Part shown: piece by piece, positions 49,641-61,559 of the stretch | Numbering within the stretch: position 1 is the first letter of the stretch | Layout of the letters: each line of letters begins with the position of its first letter | Assembly (NCBI GenBank): GCA_009617715.1 | Contig: VTFK01000024.1 | Span: forward strand, 1 to 64,000 | Reading direction: 5' to 3' | DNA length: 64,000 nt | Source of the DNA: Plectrocnemia conspersa | Taxonomy: Eukaryota > Arthropoda > Insecta > Trichoptera > Polycentropodidae | Notes under the pieces: generated by a model | Told to the model about the DNA's origin: nothing | Databases searched by the model: none | What the model saw: only the letters and a program-made list of their open reading frames with translations | Translations under genes and position numbers: made by a program

Positions 49641-50848
49641 TAAATGATTTTAAGTAACTCTTTTCATTTACTTTTGTACTATTGTATATTTTATTTTTGT
49701 ATGTATATTACATATATTTTTTATAATTCTATTTTTAAATTACGTAATTGTTTTTATGTGCATGTTACATTAGCAATAAAATAAAGTACATATTAATAAA
49801 GTTAATATTAAATGTTCTATATATTTATGAACTTTTGTATCTAAGCAATAAATGCTCGTCTCATGCGATATAGCTCAAAATACGCTTTCAGAGAATTAAA
49901 GCGTGAAATGATACGAAGAAGTAGGAGAGAAATTTTGAAAACTTGAACTATGTAGGTCAAACATATATATACATACATGCGGAATCTTATGGTCCATTTC
50001 AAAACTTACGAGATTAAAAGGTTATTTTTAGTGATCCATATAGAGTACATATACTTATTTTAAAATCTGATCAAATAGTTATAAATTTTTATTGACAGCT
50101 ATGCATTTTATAGTTTTCTAAGCTACTCTTTATTAATCAAAACCTTCTAAAATACGCTTGATTGTATCAAAGCTTAACATATTTTTATTATGCGATACAA
50201 CAATCAACAACTATTAAGTAAATAGTGAGACACCAGACCGAATTCAAAGTCTGTAAATCAGTAATATTTGTCATTAATTTAAACAAATATGACATCTTAA
50301 AATCAATAGATGTCACTATGAATGGCCTTTTATTATTTATCACAATAATGATTTACGATAAAAAAAATTATGGTTGATCGGAATTATAATTAAATAATAA
50401 TCACTAATTAAATTAATAAAATGAAATTTAAAGCTAAGTTTTTTAATTATTAGTTTATAGGACTAAAATTTAATTTACCAAAAAAATCGTGACCTAATTT
50501 AGAGATACAATATTTCTACATACTAGATTTCCTTAGCTCTAATATTTATTTTTTATGTCTCTGAATATTCTCACAATATGCTTTTGCCTAATAAATAGGC
50601 GTATTATGTAACAAAAATAAAATAACTTATTCAATATAATCTAAGCGTAAATAAATCACCCTTTCACATACACATGTATGTATATTTACATACAACACGA
50701 CTTTCAATGTAAATTGAATTTGAAAGCTTGTTCCGGGAATCAAACATCCAAGACACTTGCCTAAATTCAAAGCCTATACATTATTAATACGTCTCAACAT
50801 ACGATGTATGTTTATTAAATAAATATACGTATGATATAAATTACTCAC
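49641..50848. other. AT-rich DNA, possible 5' part of a long minus-strand intron
   Basis: No features recognised. If the splice donor at 50848 is real, this is the start of the intron. Confidence 0.3.
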
Positions 50849-51014
50849 CTTCAATAATCCCACAAAACACTTGATACTTTTAATTATCTCCAAGCTCTTC
50901 TGTAGATTTGGTTAAATTTGCACTAATCACTATTTAAGGTTTAACAATTTGTTATGGCAACAATTTTTCACTGCACTTGAGTCACACTCGAACGCTTATT
51001 CGCGATCTGTGAAT
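50849..51014 (-). promoter_or_regulatory. Putative non-coding first exon with splice donor
   Basis: The minus strand contains an Inr-like TCATTC (51011-51016). It is followed by about 166 nt without any ATG, including TCAAGTGCAGTGAAAAATTG, a composition typical of insect 5' UTRs. The segment ends in ATTGAAG followed by GTGAGTAA, a near-consensus donor (exon end 50849, intron start 50848). No TATA box is obvious upstream. The host gene cannot be identified: its coding exons would lie at lower coordinates, probably outside the window. A random donor match cannot be excluded, but the combination is the best host-gene signal here. Confidence 0.4.
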
Positions 51015-52379
51015 GAGATATGTACACGTGTGGTGGATTTTCCTGTTTTATTGACGCGAAGGCAACGAAGAAAATTTCCATTTAGAGTTTGGCGGAACGC
51101 AAACAAACAAAACCATACAAAAGGTATAAACCCTTCTTTCGCAAGGAGCAATTTGGGATAAAGAACCTTTTTTTAGACTAAAAGATATAAAATGGAAAAT
51201 AGATAAAAGATTATAATAAAATTTAAGGACGCGCTCGGCTTCGGTGGCGTAAAATTCTATAAATATTTCATGAGACGAAGTTTAACAATTTAAAACGGTG
51301 ATGTTAAATTTACGCGTTCGGGATTAAGATTAGATGGTCAATAATAAACTGTATGTATTATTTCTGTTCTGAGATAAATAAAATACTAAAATAAGTATCG
51401 AATGTAGCAAGTAACTATTTATAAAAATCTATCTTGCTAATAAAAATCAATAAATTAGCCAAAATAATGTTTCATATTTATTTTAATATAAATTATATCA
51501 TTAAATGATAAAAGCGTTCAGAATAATGTAGACAACTCAACAAATACAATTTGAGATATCTAGATAATTGACCAATATCAAAACGCATGGGTCTAGTTAC
51601 CGTCACCCTTATAGTCGTGAAAGTATAGGATATTACGCGTTGCTTAATAACTTTGCTTTTAATATTAATATTAATTTGTTATATTTTCAATAATTTTAAG
51701 CCTTGAGAGAATTGGTCAAAGTTTTTTTAAAACTTCAAATGTTATAGAGTTTAACTTTATATTTTTTATTTAGCTATTTTCTGATACTATAACCAGGTAA
51801 ATTCGATCAATTATATATAGATATTTGCCATTAAATGCCTCAAAGGTAACCGTGATATTAATCTTAACGACACTAGCATACCTATATATATTCTATCTAG
51901 ATCGACTTTGAATTGAGTGCGTATTGGTAATTACTTTAATACAAACGACTATTTTATTACATGTATATATTAAAATTTTAAACATACATGTATAAAATAT
52001 GTTCATACTTTATCGACAACCCTCGTATAAACGAAGTTAACTGATCAACGCTGCAGTAAAATTTAATAAAACGAAGACTTTTATATGGGATGTGCCACAA
52101 ATATGGGAAACCGTACTATAAAGGTCGACTATACTTATTGACCCAAATTTAAGTATTTTTTAAATAAAAAAAAGCATTAAAATACTTCAAATAAATTTAT
52201 CGGTTAGGAACATTTTTACATTGTAACCTAAAAAAAGATATGAGAAGTTAAATTTCAGCACATTTTAATTTTAATAATATTCTTTAAGCATCGAAGTGTA
52301 ACATAATTAAAAACACACTAAAAAGCTTATTTAAAATAAATTGTAGTTACATAATTTGACAATTAATAAAGGACAACTT
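51015..52379. other. Proximal upstream region, then AT-rich DNA
   Basis: 51015-51170 is less AT-rich and would be the proximal promoter of the putative minus-strand exon; it includes the palindromic E-box CACGTG at about 51025. Beyond that I see nothing but AT-rich sequence. Confidence 0.3.
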
Positions 52380-52560
52380 TGCACGCAACGTGAGTTCTCC
52401 CATACTCCCACTACGAAATAACCCGATCTTAATGGTGGCTAAACCCTTGCGTTTATTTAGCTCCCAATGCTGAACTAAATTAATTCCTTAGCTATTTCCA
52501 ATGCCCCATTATTCGGTAATAAAACCTAGAGAAGAAAATTCATAGTAATAGTTTTTCATC
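52380..52560. other. Balanced-composition patch
   Basis: Non-coding patch of higher complexity. Candidate regulatory DNA; no motif named. Confidence 0.25.
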
Positions 52561-53019
52561 CGTATAAAACGTACATAGAGTAGAAAAAAAATATTAACTG
52601 AATTTAAATAACCCTTTCACGGTTTTGTGTGAGTTATACTCAAACACTCATGCTTCACTCAAAATTGCTTATTCTTAAATTGCGTAGTTATGCCTTGTTC
52701 ATAAAGATTATTAAGTACACGTGTTAAAATTAATTTAGGTAGTATTGATCAAAATTTATATTTAATATTTTTTATTAATCTGTTTTTATTTAAAATTATA
52801 ATTTTGATATTACAATTTGGGAGCTTTTGCGTAATAATTATTAAATTTGGACATTTTTATGTGGGGTTATTCTCAAGTGGGTTTTTTTCTAATCGCTAGA
52901 TTTTACGTGAAAGGTAAAACCAAATTAAAATATAAATAACACTATATATTATTACATAATACGTTTCTTTAATCATATGTGGAATTATTTAAATATTTTT
53001 GTGTTTAATTGGGATTGTC
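52561..53019. other. AT-rich spacer
   Basis: Nothing recognised. Confidence 0.4.
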
Positions 53020-53420
53020 AAATACTAATAACAGTCGCCGACAATGACACGACGTCGTCAACGACGACGACGACGATATACATGTACGACGATGAACCAC
53101 CTAACCTAAAAAATGATTCGCAATTGTGTGTGTATGTGTGCGTGTGGGTTAGAACGAAACGTCACTTGGTCCGTGGCGGCGGTTGCGATGCGGCGCGGGC
53201 TCCGTCGCCATGGCAACGGGGGAGCGCGGAGATAAAACGCGAGTCTCGTCCGCCGACGCGCTCCGCAGACTACGGCGCCGGCATCTCGCTCCGCACAGCA
53301 TCCGCGACGCCGACGCTTCGGCGCAGGCTCCCCAGACCCGACTACAGGATGCTCAAAAAGTCCCGGACCGCTCAGAGGCGGAGTTTGAGGTCGAAAACCG
53401 CGACGAGACATTTTGCGGTG
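53020..53420. promoter_or_regulatory. CpG-dense island, putative promoter or 5' exon
   Basis: The most GC- and CpG-rich stretch of the window. It starts with an (ACG)n-type run (about 53045-53080), then a (TG)n-type run (about 53125-53148), then about 230 bp of dense CpG. Open frames of 165 and 137 codons on plus and 101 on minus overlap, all rich in Arg/Ala/Ser as random GC-rich DNA gives, so I do not call a protein. A palindromic X-box-like motif lies inside at 53204-53217. It is probably a promoter/5' UTR; direction cannot be decided. Confidence 0.45.
53204..53217. promoter_or_regulatory. RFX X-box-like motif
   Basis: GTCGCCATGGCAAC fits the X-box consensus GTNRCC-N(0-3)-RGYAAC perfectly on both half sites. 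In animals, RFX factors bind such sites in promoters of ciliary genes. The location in the CpG-dense island fits a promoter, but a single 14 bp match in GC-rich DNA is suggestive only. Confidence 0.4.
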
Positions 53421-54164
53421 GATCCAATGTCAACGAATGTGTGGAATTGTTATATTTTTCCAGTCTCGAGATAAGGGTCGTGCGATACTTCATCACAAAG
53501 AGTCTAGGTGATTTTATTAAGATACATATGATATACGAAAGAAGATTTAAAACTATAAGGCAAAACATAGAGAATTTGATGCTAGACACAAAATAACTTC
53601 TTAAAGTTATGTGAACTGTAATTATTGTTTCTGCATAGTTTATTCAAATAATTTTTGCTTCTTATTTTTTAGAACAAAAATATTAAAAAAAATACCGTGC
53701 AGTGGCCATATTCTTGCACAAAAAGCGCTTAACAAGAAAGCTTATACGTATCTTGAGAGTCTCTCTGCAACGTCCAGCAATAGTCGGCTAGCAGATGGGC
53801 TCCATTTTTTTTGGTATAGCTTTTCCATAGTTGTAATATACTAATGAAAGCGCTCTTCGTGCTCATTGTTGACATCATTCCAATTTTTCAGTAAGAAATC
53901 AAGATAAGAGTGTAGAAAGTATATTTTTAAAAACATATTTTATCTAGGCTGTAAACATTTTAAAAACAAAGCTGGTATAATCTTCACTTTTATGGTTTCC
54001 GAAAAAGTTTTTTACTACGTTATTAATGGCTGAGCTTAAACTGTCCCAACACTGAATTCAAATTCAGATCAGTCGAAACATTGCTTATATGTGGTTCCAC
54101 AAAGATTCTTTCATTTATTTTTGCATCGCTGAACCTGGGAAACTTTTTCTACAAGTACCCTATC
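53421..54164. other. AT-rich spacer
   Basis: The tail of the frame from the CpG island runs to 53596 without recognisable content. Nothing else is supported. Confidence 0.35.
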
Positions 54165-54286
54165 CAGGGCTGGCCTGAGAGGCAGGCAGTACAAGCGATC
54201 GTCTGGGGCGCTAGATCTTGTAGGGCGCCGTGATACCAAATAATAGCGCAATATTTACTTTAAATTATCAAAATATAAAAGAAATT

Positions 54287-55205
54287 GAGTTAAGTTGAGT
54301 TAGGTTGTGCTACGATTTATCGTAGCATAGCCTAACATAGCCTAACTCAAAAGATTCCTGTTAAAAAAAAATAAAATGTATGTACACGTGTTCTCAATTT
54401 TATACCATCAGGTACAAATAGAGGCGGTCACCAGGTCAATGCTACGGGTGCAAGGTACTCAAGCTGCATATTATAACAAGGTCTAATTTAAAAAAAAAAT
54501 TTTAAACCCTGTATAATTTGAATTGTTTTTTGGTTAAATTGCAACTTCTTTCTATGAATTTATCTACTTATATAGGCAGTTAAAGGGCGGTGCAACAAGT
54601 GCAAAGTACCCAGGCTCCACAGTACAAAAAGTTGCAATTAAACAAAAATTTAGATTATTAATTTTTATAAAAAATTCAAAATTATTTTTTTTTTATTTTT
54701 TTAAAAATTCAAAAAAAAAATTTTTAATTTAAAAAAATCAATTTTTCAAAATGTTTTTTTTAAGTTGAAAAAATTTTTAACTTCATTTTTTTTTAACTTT
54801 TCATAAAAATCAATAATTTAAATTTTTTTTAAAATTGCAACTCTTTTACTGTGGAAACTTTGTATCCTGCACCTTGTTGCACCACCCTTGTAACTGCCCC
54901 TATATGTAGATATATTACTACACAGAAGGGTCAATTTAAGAAAAAAAAAGATTTAAACTATTAATTTTTATGAAATGTTCAAAATTTTTTTTTAAATTGC
55001 ACCCCTTTATAATATGCAGCCTAAGAACCATTCATCCGTAGCACCACACTGATGAAGGCCTCCTTGTGTACCTGAAGGTATAAAATTGACAACACTTATA
55101 TTTTCCCTTAAACAAAAAACTTTTGAGTTAGGCTAAGTTAGGCTATGCTACGATAGTTAGGTTATGCTACGAAAAATCGTAGCATAACCTAACTCAACCT
55201 AACTC
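54287..55205. mobile_element. 0.9 kb foldback nested in the hAT-like element
   Basis: Arms 54287-54660 and about 54830-55205 are inverted copies. The outer ends carry GAGTTAGGTTGAGTTAGGTT-like sequence with internal stem-loops (GCTACGATTTATCGTAGC on the left; an ATGCTACGAAAAATCGTAGC-like duplicate on the right). Further in, ATTTTATACC(A/T)TCAGGTAC and GTACCCAGGCTCC-like units pair with their complements. The 170 bp centre is A/T runs. There are no ORFs. Confidence 0.75.
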
Positions 55206-55695
55206 TATTCCTTATAAAAACACATTTTGCCTGAAAATAATACATTTATATATGGAACTTACTCAAAATTAAAGACACGATAACTTCCGCTGCTTTTATT
55301 ATATCAGCATATTTTTTTTGCCTAATAATAGACCTTGTCAACAACTCAAAACTTTTTGTTAGTCAGCTATATCCACCATTTCGTTTCAAAATAGTGGCTA
55401 TATAAAAAAAAAAAAAATCGTATCTTTTTTAAAAAAACATTTTACAAAAAAAAGTAGAGTAAAAATGTTTTATATAAAAAATAAAAACAAAATAAAAATT
55501 AAAAAAAAAATATTTTTACATTTTTGGTAATTATTTGTTTTTAAGACACGACCACTGCCGCAGTTTATAACATTTTAATTTTTTTCTGAAAAAAAAATTG
55601 CATTTATTTTAGCTTAGTTTGTTAAGCATGTTGTTTTTATATTTTTTTAAATGAAAATTGCGACTCTTTTAATAATATGGAGCCTGGGTGTCTTG
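54451..55695. repeat. Repeated GGTACCCAGGCTCC / GCAACTCTTTT module inside the hAT-like element
   Basis: Five diverged copies of a roughly 40 bp module occur: 54451-54500 and 54601-54640 in one orientation, and 54834-54875, 54996-55035 and 55655-55695 in the other. Each pairs a 'GCAACTCTTTTAATAATATG' type string with an 'AGCCTGGGTACTTTG' type string. The copies account for the inverted arms plus an extra unit towards the right end. Confidence 0.55.
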
Positions 55696-56075
55696 CTTTA
55701 ATAATGGGGCATCCCTTAAAATGATATGTAACTCTTTACAAGTTGTTAGTCTGACCGAATCTAGAGCATTCTTTTGTCGTAGGCTGTTGAGTATTCACAA
55801 ATATATCATTTTGTATTCTCACTTGGCATTTGACATTTCTCATTGTGAGTTTCATCAAGGAGGTTAGGTTTTTTGGTAGACCCTACTGTGTACTCTTTAG
55901 ATTATTTCACACGTAAAAAATTGCGACGAAAATATCGTACCAAATATAATATTAGATTACTTGAATTTAAATAATATTTTTAAGCTCATGTAATGAGTTA
56001 ATAAAATATTAATATGAGGAGGGGACAAGAATTTAGTTTTTGTCTGGAGCGCTAAATAACCTAAGGCCGGCCCTG

Positions 56076-58809
56076 ACTTTATCCCTTTTCCGTCTTTAGA
56101 AAAGTCTTTGACAAGCCTATTATAGTGGCACTCTTCTTCGTTCTATAAACCACTTATTTCCAGATTTCTAAGCTAGGTTCTTACATCTACAAGCTCTTAG
56201 CCTAGCTGCAACTCTAAATCATTAATTTGCATATTCAGTGATTGATTAAATTTGAAACAAAAATACTGTAGAATACCGTAAAATGGCTGACTTTTAGAAT
56301 CATTAGTCTTAGAAATTAAAAGCCTTATTTACACGAAAAAAAACTGTCCTATCTTGTCTTCTCTTAATTGGAATGGCAATATTTTTGGCACATGTGATAA
56401 ATTAAAATTAGTTACATATTTTACCACGATTATTGTTGGTGTTTTTATATGCATGTTCGTTATTAAATATACGTTACGTAAAGTTTGGCTTTGAATCGAA
56501 GAGTTTTTATCTTACCCACATACTTCATCACAACATACCAAAACTTATTAAAAAAATAAAATTTTAACCAAGTGCCATGGTACAAAACTGTGAAATTTTT
56601 TTTTTATTTTTAAATGATTTTTTCTCTCTGTAAAACGTATTTATTTCTACTTTTGCAATTAGCTTTAGGTTCACTCCACAAAAATTCGGCATTTAATGAG
56701 AGCAACATACGATTTGCGCAAGATGGTTTTACTTTTTACACCAGTTTAAATAATTATTTTTAACAACGATTCATTATCATGTCTGACCCGTTTCATGTGT
56801 AAATAAATTCGGTTTTAACAACATGTAAAAAACACTTGCAGATTAGATCTTTGAATAAAGAAGCGTTTGCACTTTGTCTGTGTAACAAAAACCACGCCAT
56901 ATCAAAGCCAAAATACATATTTTTTATAAAGGCTCAAAAATAACCCATGTTTATTTGTGAATAGTTTAACAGAGCAGAATTTAAAACGTATGGCATACAA
57001 AACCATTTATTTTTATATTTTTGTAGGGTGGTTGAAGAGAGGTGCAAGTTTATGTGTTTATAGCATGGTCCTTAATATTATAAAAATCAGTTTTTAGGTA
57101 TTATATTATTTTATCCTAATTTTTTTTGTTTTACTGTATATATTTTAAGCATATATGGGAAACAGCAAAATCAAATAGTCGTTTAGTTCATTGATTCCGA
57201 TAATTCATACGATTCTGGTATTCACGCCACTCCATTCCCTGGAACATAACATAATATATTTCGTGGAACGTATCAAAATATACAATATTAATTAAATTTT
57301 AGTATGTGTATACCAAAATTTGATTATTATTACCTATTATACATTTAATTTATATTTGAGTTATTTTATTGCTCGCCTCAAAAGTTATTAAATTTATATT
57401 TTTACGGTTTTTAACTAGGTTTTCTGTGCACTTTCAAGTCAGAATAACACCGTATAAAAGCAAGCAGTTTCTACTCAGACACTTAAGGACCCGGTTAGAC
57501 CTTGCGGTGAGAAAAAGAGGCCATCGCCACGACTTCATCTCGAATGAAATATCCAATAGTGAAAAGCTTCATACGCTGAAAGCCTTTAGACATATTGCCA
57601 AGCCGAGTGTATAAACCCGCATATGTATTTTTTATCATTTTTGTAGTCTTTTTGTTGTATTTTTTGACTCAGGGATTAAGTATATTCGATTGGGATCTGT
57701 ATTTTTTTAATATATGGACCTGCTGGATTTGGTAAATATTATCTCAGCATTAGAATGTCAAATATAAGCGCGGACGAACGAATTTATTCTAGTATTTATT
57801 TTATATAAATTCAAACATCAGACCTAAAAGGCTCTACCAAAATTAAATGGATTTATCAAACGTATTTGTTTTATAAATAAAGTAATATGCAAAAGTGTAC
57901 ATTATAATATTTTAAAAATAAATAAAAATATTTTAATTCCAGGAAAAACAACTTATAAATAAAGCATTACATATAAGAATTACATTAAACTGAATTTATA
58001 TTTATATTATATATTAAATATGTAACTCTAAACTTTATTTTATTCCTTTTATATGTTTGCCTTCGTTGCATTTCTAAACGTCAAACTCTTAAACAGATGA
58101 TGGATGACTTTATATAACTTGGCTAGCTGAAATAAAATTGAATATTCTTATTAAATCCATGCTGCCTTGTGTTGATAAATTCATATAATATAAACATATA
58201 TATAAAAGTACACTTCATATTTTTAATGAAAATATTTTTTTATTGGTAATTATTATTTATAATATTGTATATTACTCACTCCTATGCAAATCTTAATTTG
58301 ATAGAACATCGCTAAAACTAATTTAACAAGACTAATTATTTTCGAGGCTTTGTCTCTGATTCGCCTTTAAATATAATTAAGAAAACATCAAAGAGGGAAA
58401 TTAGAATTAGCGTGAAAATAATTAAACGTGTGTTATTAGAAAAATGACTAATATATAATACTAGAGCTGTTGAAATAAAACGCTATAATATGTTTTTTGC
58501 AAAATAATTGTTAGTTAATAATTGAACGATCTCAATTTTTTTATGTCTTAGAAATCAATACAAATAATGTCTGTCAAAAATATTTTACCAAAGTAATATT
58601 TTTTCGAGCATACTGAGTATTAACATAATATTTTTTGATGATTTTTTTGCAGCAATAATTTAAATATATTTTTTTTTTTTTTTTAATTTAAAAAAAAATT
58701 AAATGTGTGTATAAACTGTATTTTTTAAATGTATTCAATTATTAAAATCTTTGGAACTTCCTTGATTGTCAGCTATAAGATTAAGCACCTAGTTATTTTG
58801 TAGTATTCA
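56076..58809. other. AT-rich desert
   Basis: No genes recognised. A patch at 57410-57620 has balanced composition and an 81-codon plus-strand frame (57369-57614) with no domain. Long T then A runs lie near 58665-58700. Confidence 0.35.
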
Positions 58810-59430
58810 TCGCAATAAATCCAAGAATGTGCCATATTGAAATAAGTGGAATGTTCTTCAACATAAGTATAATAAACGTACATGCGCCAACAAAATAAAA
58901 ATATGATAACATGAAAGACATACTTTACGGTGAATTTGAAAAGACATAAAAGACATAAACGTCAAAGTATGAAATGGGACAATTTATATAGTGTGCAAAA
59001 TAAATGTAATGACAATGACACAAGACTTGTAAATTTCGGGCTGTCGAAAAATATGGTTATTTGTGGTACCATATTTCCACATAGAAATATCTACAAAGGC
59101 ACATGGAAAACCCCCGATGGTAGAAACGTAAAAAACATTGACAAAATGTATATGCAAAATCTAATAAACGTCGTATTATTCACCCTTAACTTTTCATTAA
59201 AAAACGTAGTGAAATAAAAAATACATTTAGACTCCTAGAGCGTCGTTGCAATATAAACTAGAGGAACACAAAATCTCCTTAGTATGGCCATGTGTATAAA
59301 AGCAGATACACAGGTCCCAAATAAGAACTTACGCTTAAGTCAGCAAAAACTTAATTTTACTGGGTTCCTATGAACTTAAAATTTACAGGAGTTCAGATAG
59401 ATTAAAGTTCGAAAGAGCAACCGCTTCTCT
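58810..59430 (+). pseudogene. RTE-type LINE endonuclease (APE) fragment
   Basis: FNISIINVHAPT (58857-58892) is the conserved 'I.L.NVYAPT' strand of AP-type endonucleases in RTE LINEs. A degenerate 'GEFEKT' segment follows. A 95-codon frame (58930-59217) then contains RLVNFGLSKNMVICGTIF, PHRNIYKGTWKTPDGRN and NIDKMYM, matching the family pattern RLxxFC..N.LVIGGTxFxHxxIHKxTWxSPDGRxxNQIDHxxI. The final DH-type catalytic motif is lost or altered. After a frameshift, KRSEIKNTFRLLERRCNIN-like sequence continues to about 59310. It is truncated and inactive. Confidence 0.75.
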
Positions 59431-60399
59431 CTTCACACAAACGTCATGAAACTAAAGACGCAGACACAAAAAAAATAACAAAATTATACAATGTGATTAA
59501 AAAAATTCACAATAATAATTATACTCAAAAGCCAGTACAGTTTACTGATATAAAAATAATTTAACTCATACCGTAATAATAATCGTAATTCGTTCACATT
59601 TTATTGGATAACGTGAAATGAAAACCGATAATAACTTTTTATCGTGTTCATTTAAGCTCGGGCTCGATATGTTGTGAATTCGCTTCGTATAATCTCCTAT
59701 AATAAAACAAATATACTACTTACACGCATATATTGATTTTGAACGAAGGCTTAGGATTCATTGAAAATATACATTATTTATGAAAGAATAATCCCATAGT
59801 AAAATTTTATATTTTTGTATATATGTACATACATATCTTTATAGGATTTGCATTGGAATGCTTTCGTATTATAGCTGTAAATAGTGTCGTTCTATATAAA
59901 CTTACTTTTGTATGGTTACATGATATTAATGCACTCCATAATAATAATTATTAATATTAATTATGATGAGCATTGACGCGAGTAAACAACCGAAGCGGTT
60001 AGTGGTCAATAAATACACATAGAAATTACGTAAGCAAAAACAAACCACTAACTTTGTTTTTTAAAATCACGTACATGTAAATTAAAAATAAATATGAATT
60101 ATTGCTATAATATTTTCAATTAATAAATAATGTCTGTTGTGGCTGAAACTGAACAACAATATTACCAGTTCTGGCTAAATATAAAAATACAGTTACGTCG
60201 GTCTATATAGTGTTTTTACTGTTATTAATGGCGTTTATAAATGAATAAAATCTGTATCAGGCTATATTTGCGCTTGATAAGCGCTGCACGATCCATAAAA
60301 TATAATTAATAACCGCATTTCATTTCCGTGATATATAGTACGGATTTAAATACGTTTTTCACATCGCATATCGTTATAAAGTATGTACAACGTAGTTTT
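59431..60399. other. AT-rich spacer
   Basis: Nothing recognised. Confidence 0.4.
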
Positions 60400-60850
60400 A
60401 ATATTCTGAATTGACCCAGTTTCGGTTCAAATCTAACCCTTTACGTGACACCTAAATCAAGCCCTTGTGAGCGGTCATTACGCGTGCCATTAACGCTTCG
60501 GACCCCGGAGTCTTGCTATCAAATTACTCGTATATAAGCGGCATAAAAAGTATAAGTCGAGCAAACATCTCTGTCACAAAAATATATATTTTAATGTATT
60601 ATGATATACGATACTTTCGTGAAACTTGTCTGAAAACTAATCGACTGTACCGGCGACCCGGGTGGATATAGTAAATCCTTGTAGCGTTTTTTATGTGTGT
60701 ACTTTACCCCCATAACCCTCTGCCGACCTTCGAATCAACATAATTCGATGACCGAAACGGATCGGTGGGTCACCTTATATAAATATGGGTGGTGAAAACG
60801 GAAAATAAATTCTCAATCCGACACGTGTGTGTATTCACAAAAGTTTTATT
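60400..60850. other. GC-richer non-coding island
   Basis: Two patches (about 60410-60545 and 60640-60840) of balanced composition with CpG (ACCGGCGACCCGGGTGG near 60648) and a TTATATAAATA TATA-like string near 60775. There are no coding frames. It is a candidate regulatory island or weak promoter. Confidence 0.3.
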
Positions 60851-61559
60851 ATTACATCAAATATACACGTGCCATATAGATCGTATTCAATAGAATACTG
60901 AGCTGGAAAAATCGCAATTCAGGAATGCTAACATTTAGTGAGATGGACAATTTTTGTCTAATTTTAGATTATTTAATTTAGTTGTTATAAATAGTTTAAC
61001 TTCAACAGCTTCATACAAATATTTCTGGATGTTAATAATTTCCTGTGTATGCAACAACTAAATAAGGTGCGACACCTTTATTAAAAAGCAATCAATTCAT
61101 TGCACAAATTAGTGCAAAAAAAAACACATTTTGACCGATTTTTTAATTTTAGTATTATTAATATTTTATTTTATTTTATACAAGTGATAAGTGTAAAAAT
61201 AATAAAGGTATCTGTGTAGTTAATGCGGAAGGACAAACAATAGGTTTGATTTTTTTTAACGATAATTCCTGATTATATGTCTACAAAGTAGTGCAATATT
61301 TGACATACCAATAACTACATAAATGCTAATTTGCAAATTAATATGTTAAAAAAAGGTTACTACTATCTGAAACACATGGATTTAGATCTTAAAAAAATGT
61401 TATATATAATCAGTAATTATAACATAAATAAAATTTTGATCCATAAATGCAGATTAAGTTTTGCTAGATTTGCCTAATCTCACAGATGAATATCATGATT
61501 ATTAAGTAGAATAATGTCAAACTAGGTCATTCACAATAACATATATTGAGTTAAAACTG
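60851..61559. other. AT-rich spacer
   Basis: Nothing recognised. Confidence 0.4.

Larger units (their letters stand above)
54165..56075. mobile_element. Non-autonomous hAT-like element with nested foldback
   Basis: The ends CAGGGCTGGCCT (54165-54176) and, on the other strand, CAGGGCCGGCCT (56064-56075) are inverted repeats of the hAT type, and similarity continues into GCGCT-containing subterminal sequence. Flanking 8-mers ACCCTATC (54157-54164) and ACTTTATC (56076-56083) match at 6 of 8 positions, as expected for an old 8 bp hAT target duplication. The 1.9 kb body has no transposase frame; it is very AT-rich and contains a large foldback (54287-55205) and repeated motifs. Confidence 0.8.

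Noticed and set aside
52977..53596. 165- and 137-codon ORFs in the CpG-dense island
   Set aside because: Two plus frames and one minus frame are all open across the same GC-rich DNA and give Arg/Ala-rich low-information peptides; stop codons are simply rare there. Annotated as promoter-like DNA instead.
57369..57614. 81-codon plus-strand ORF ending GHRHDFISNEISNSEKL...AKPSV
   Set aside because: Balanced composition makes it tempting, but there is no recognisable domain and the start lies in AT-rich DNA; left as unassigned.
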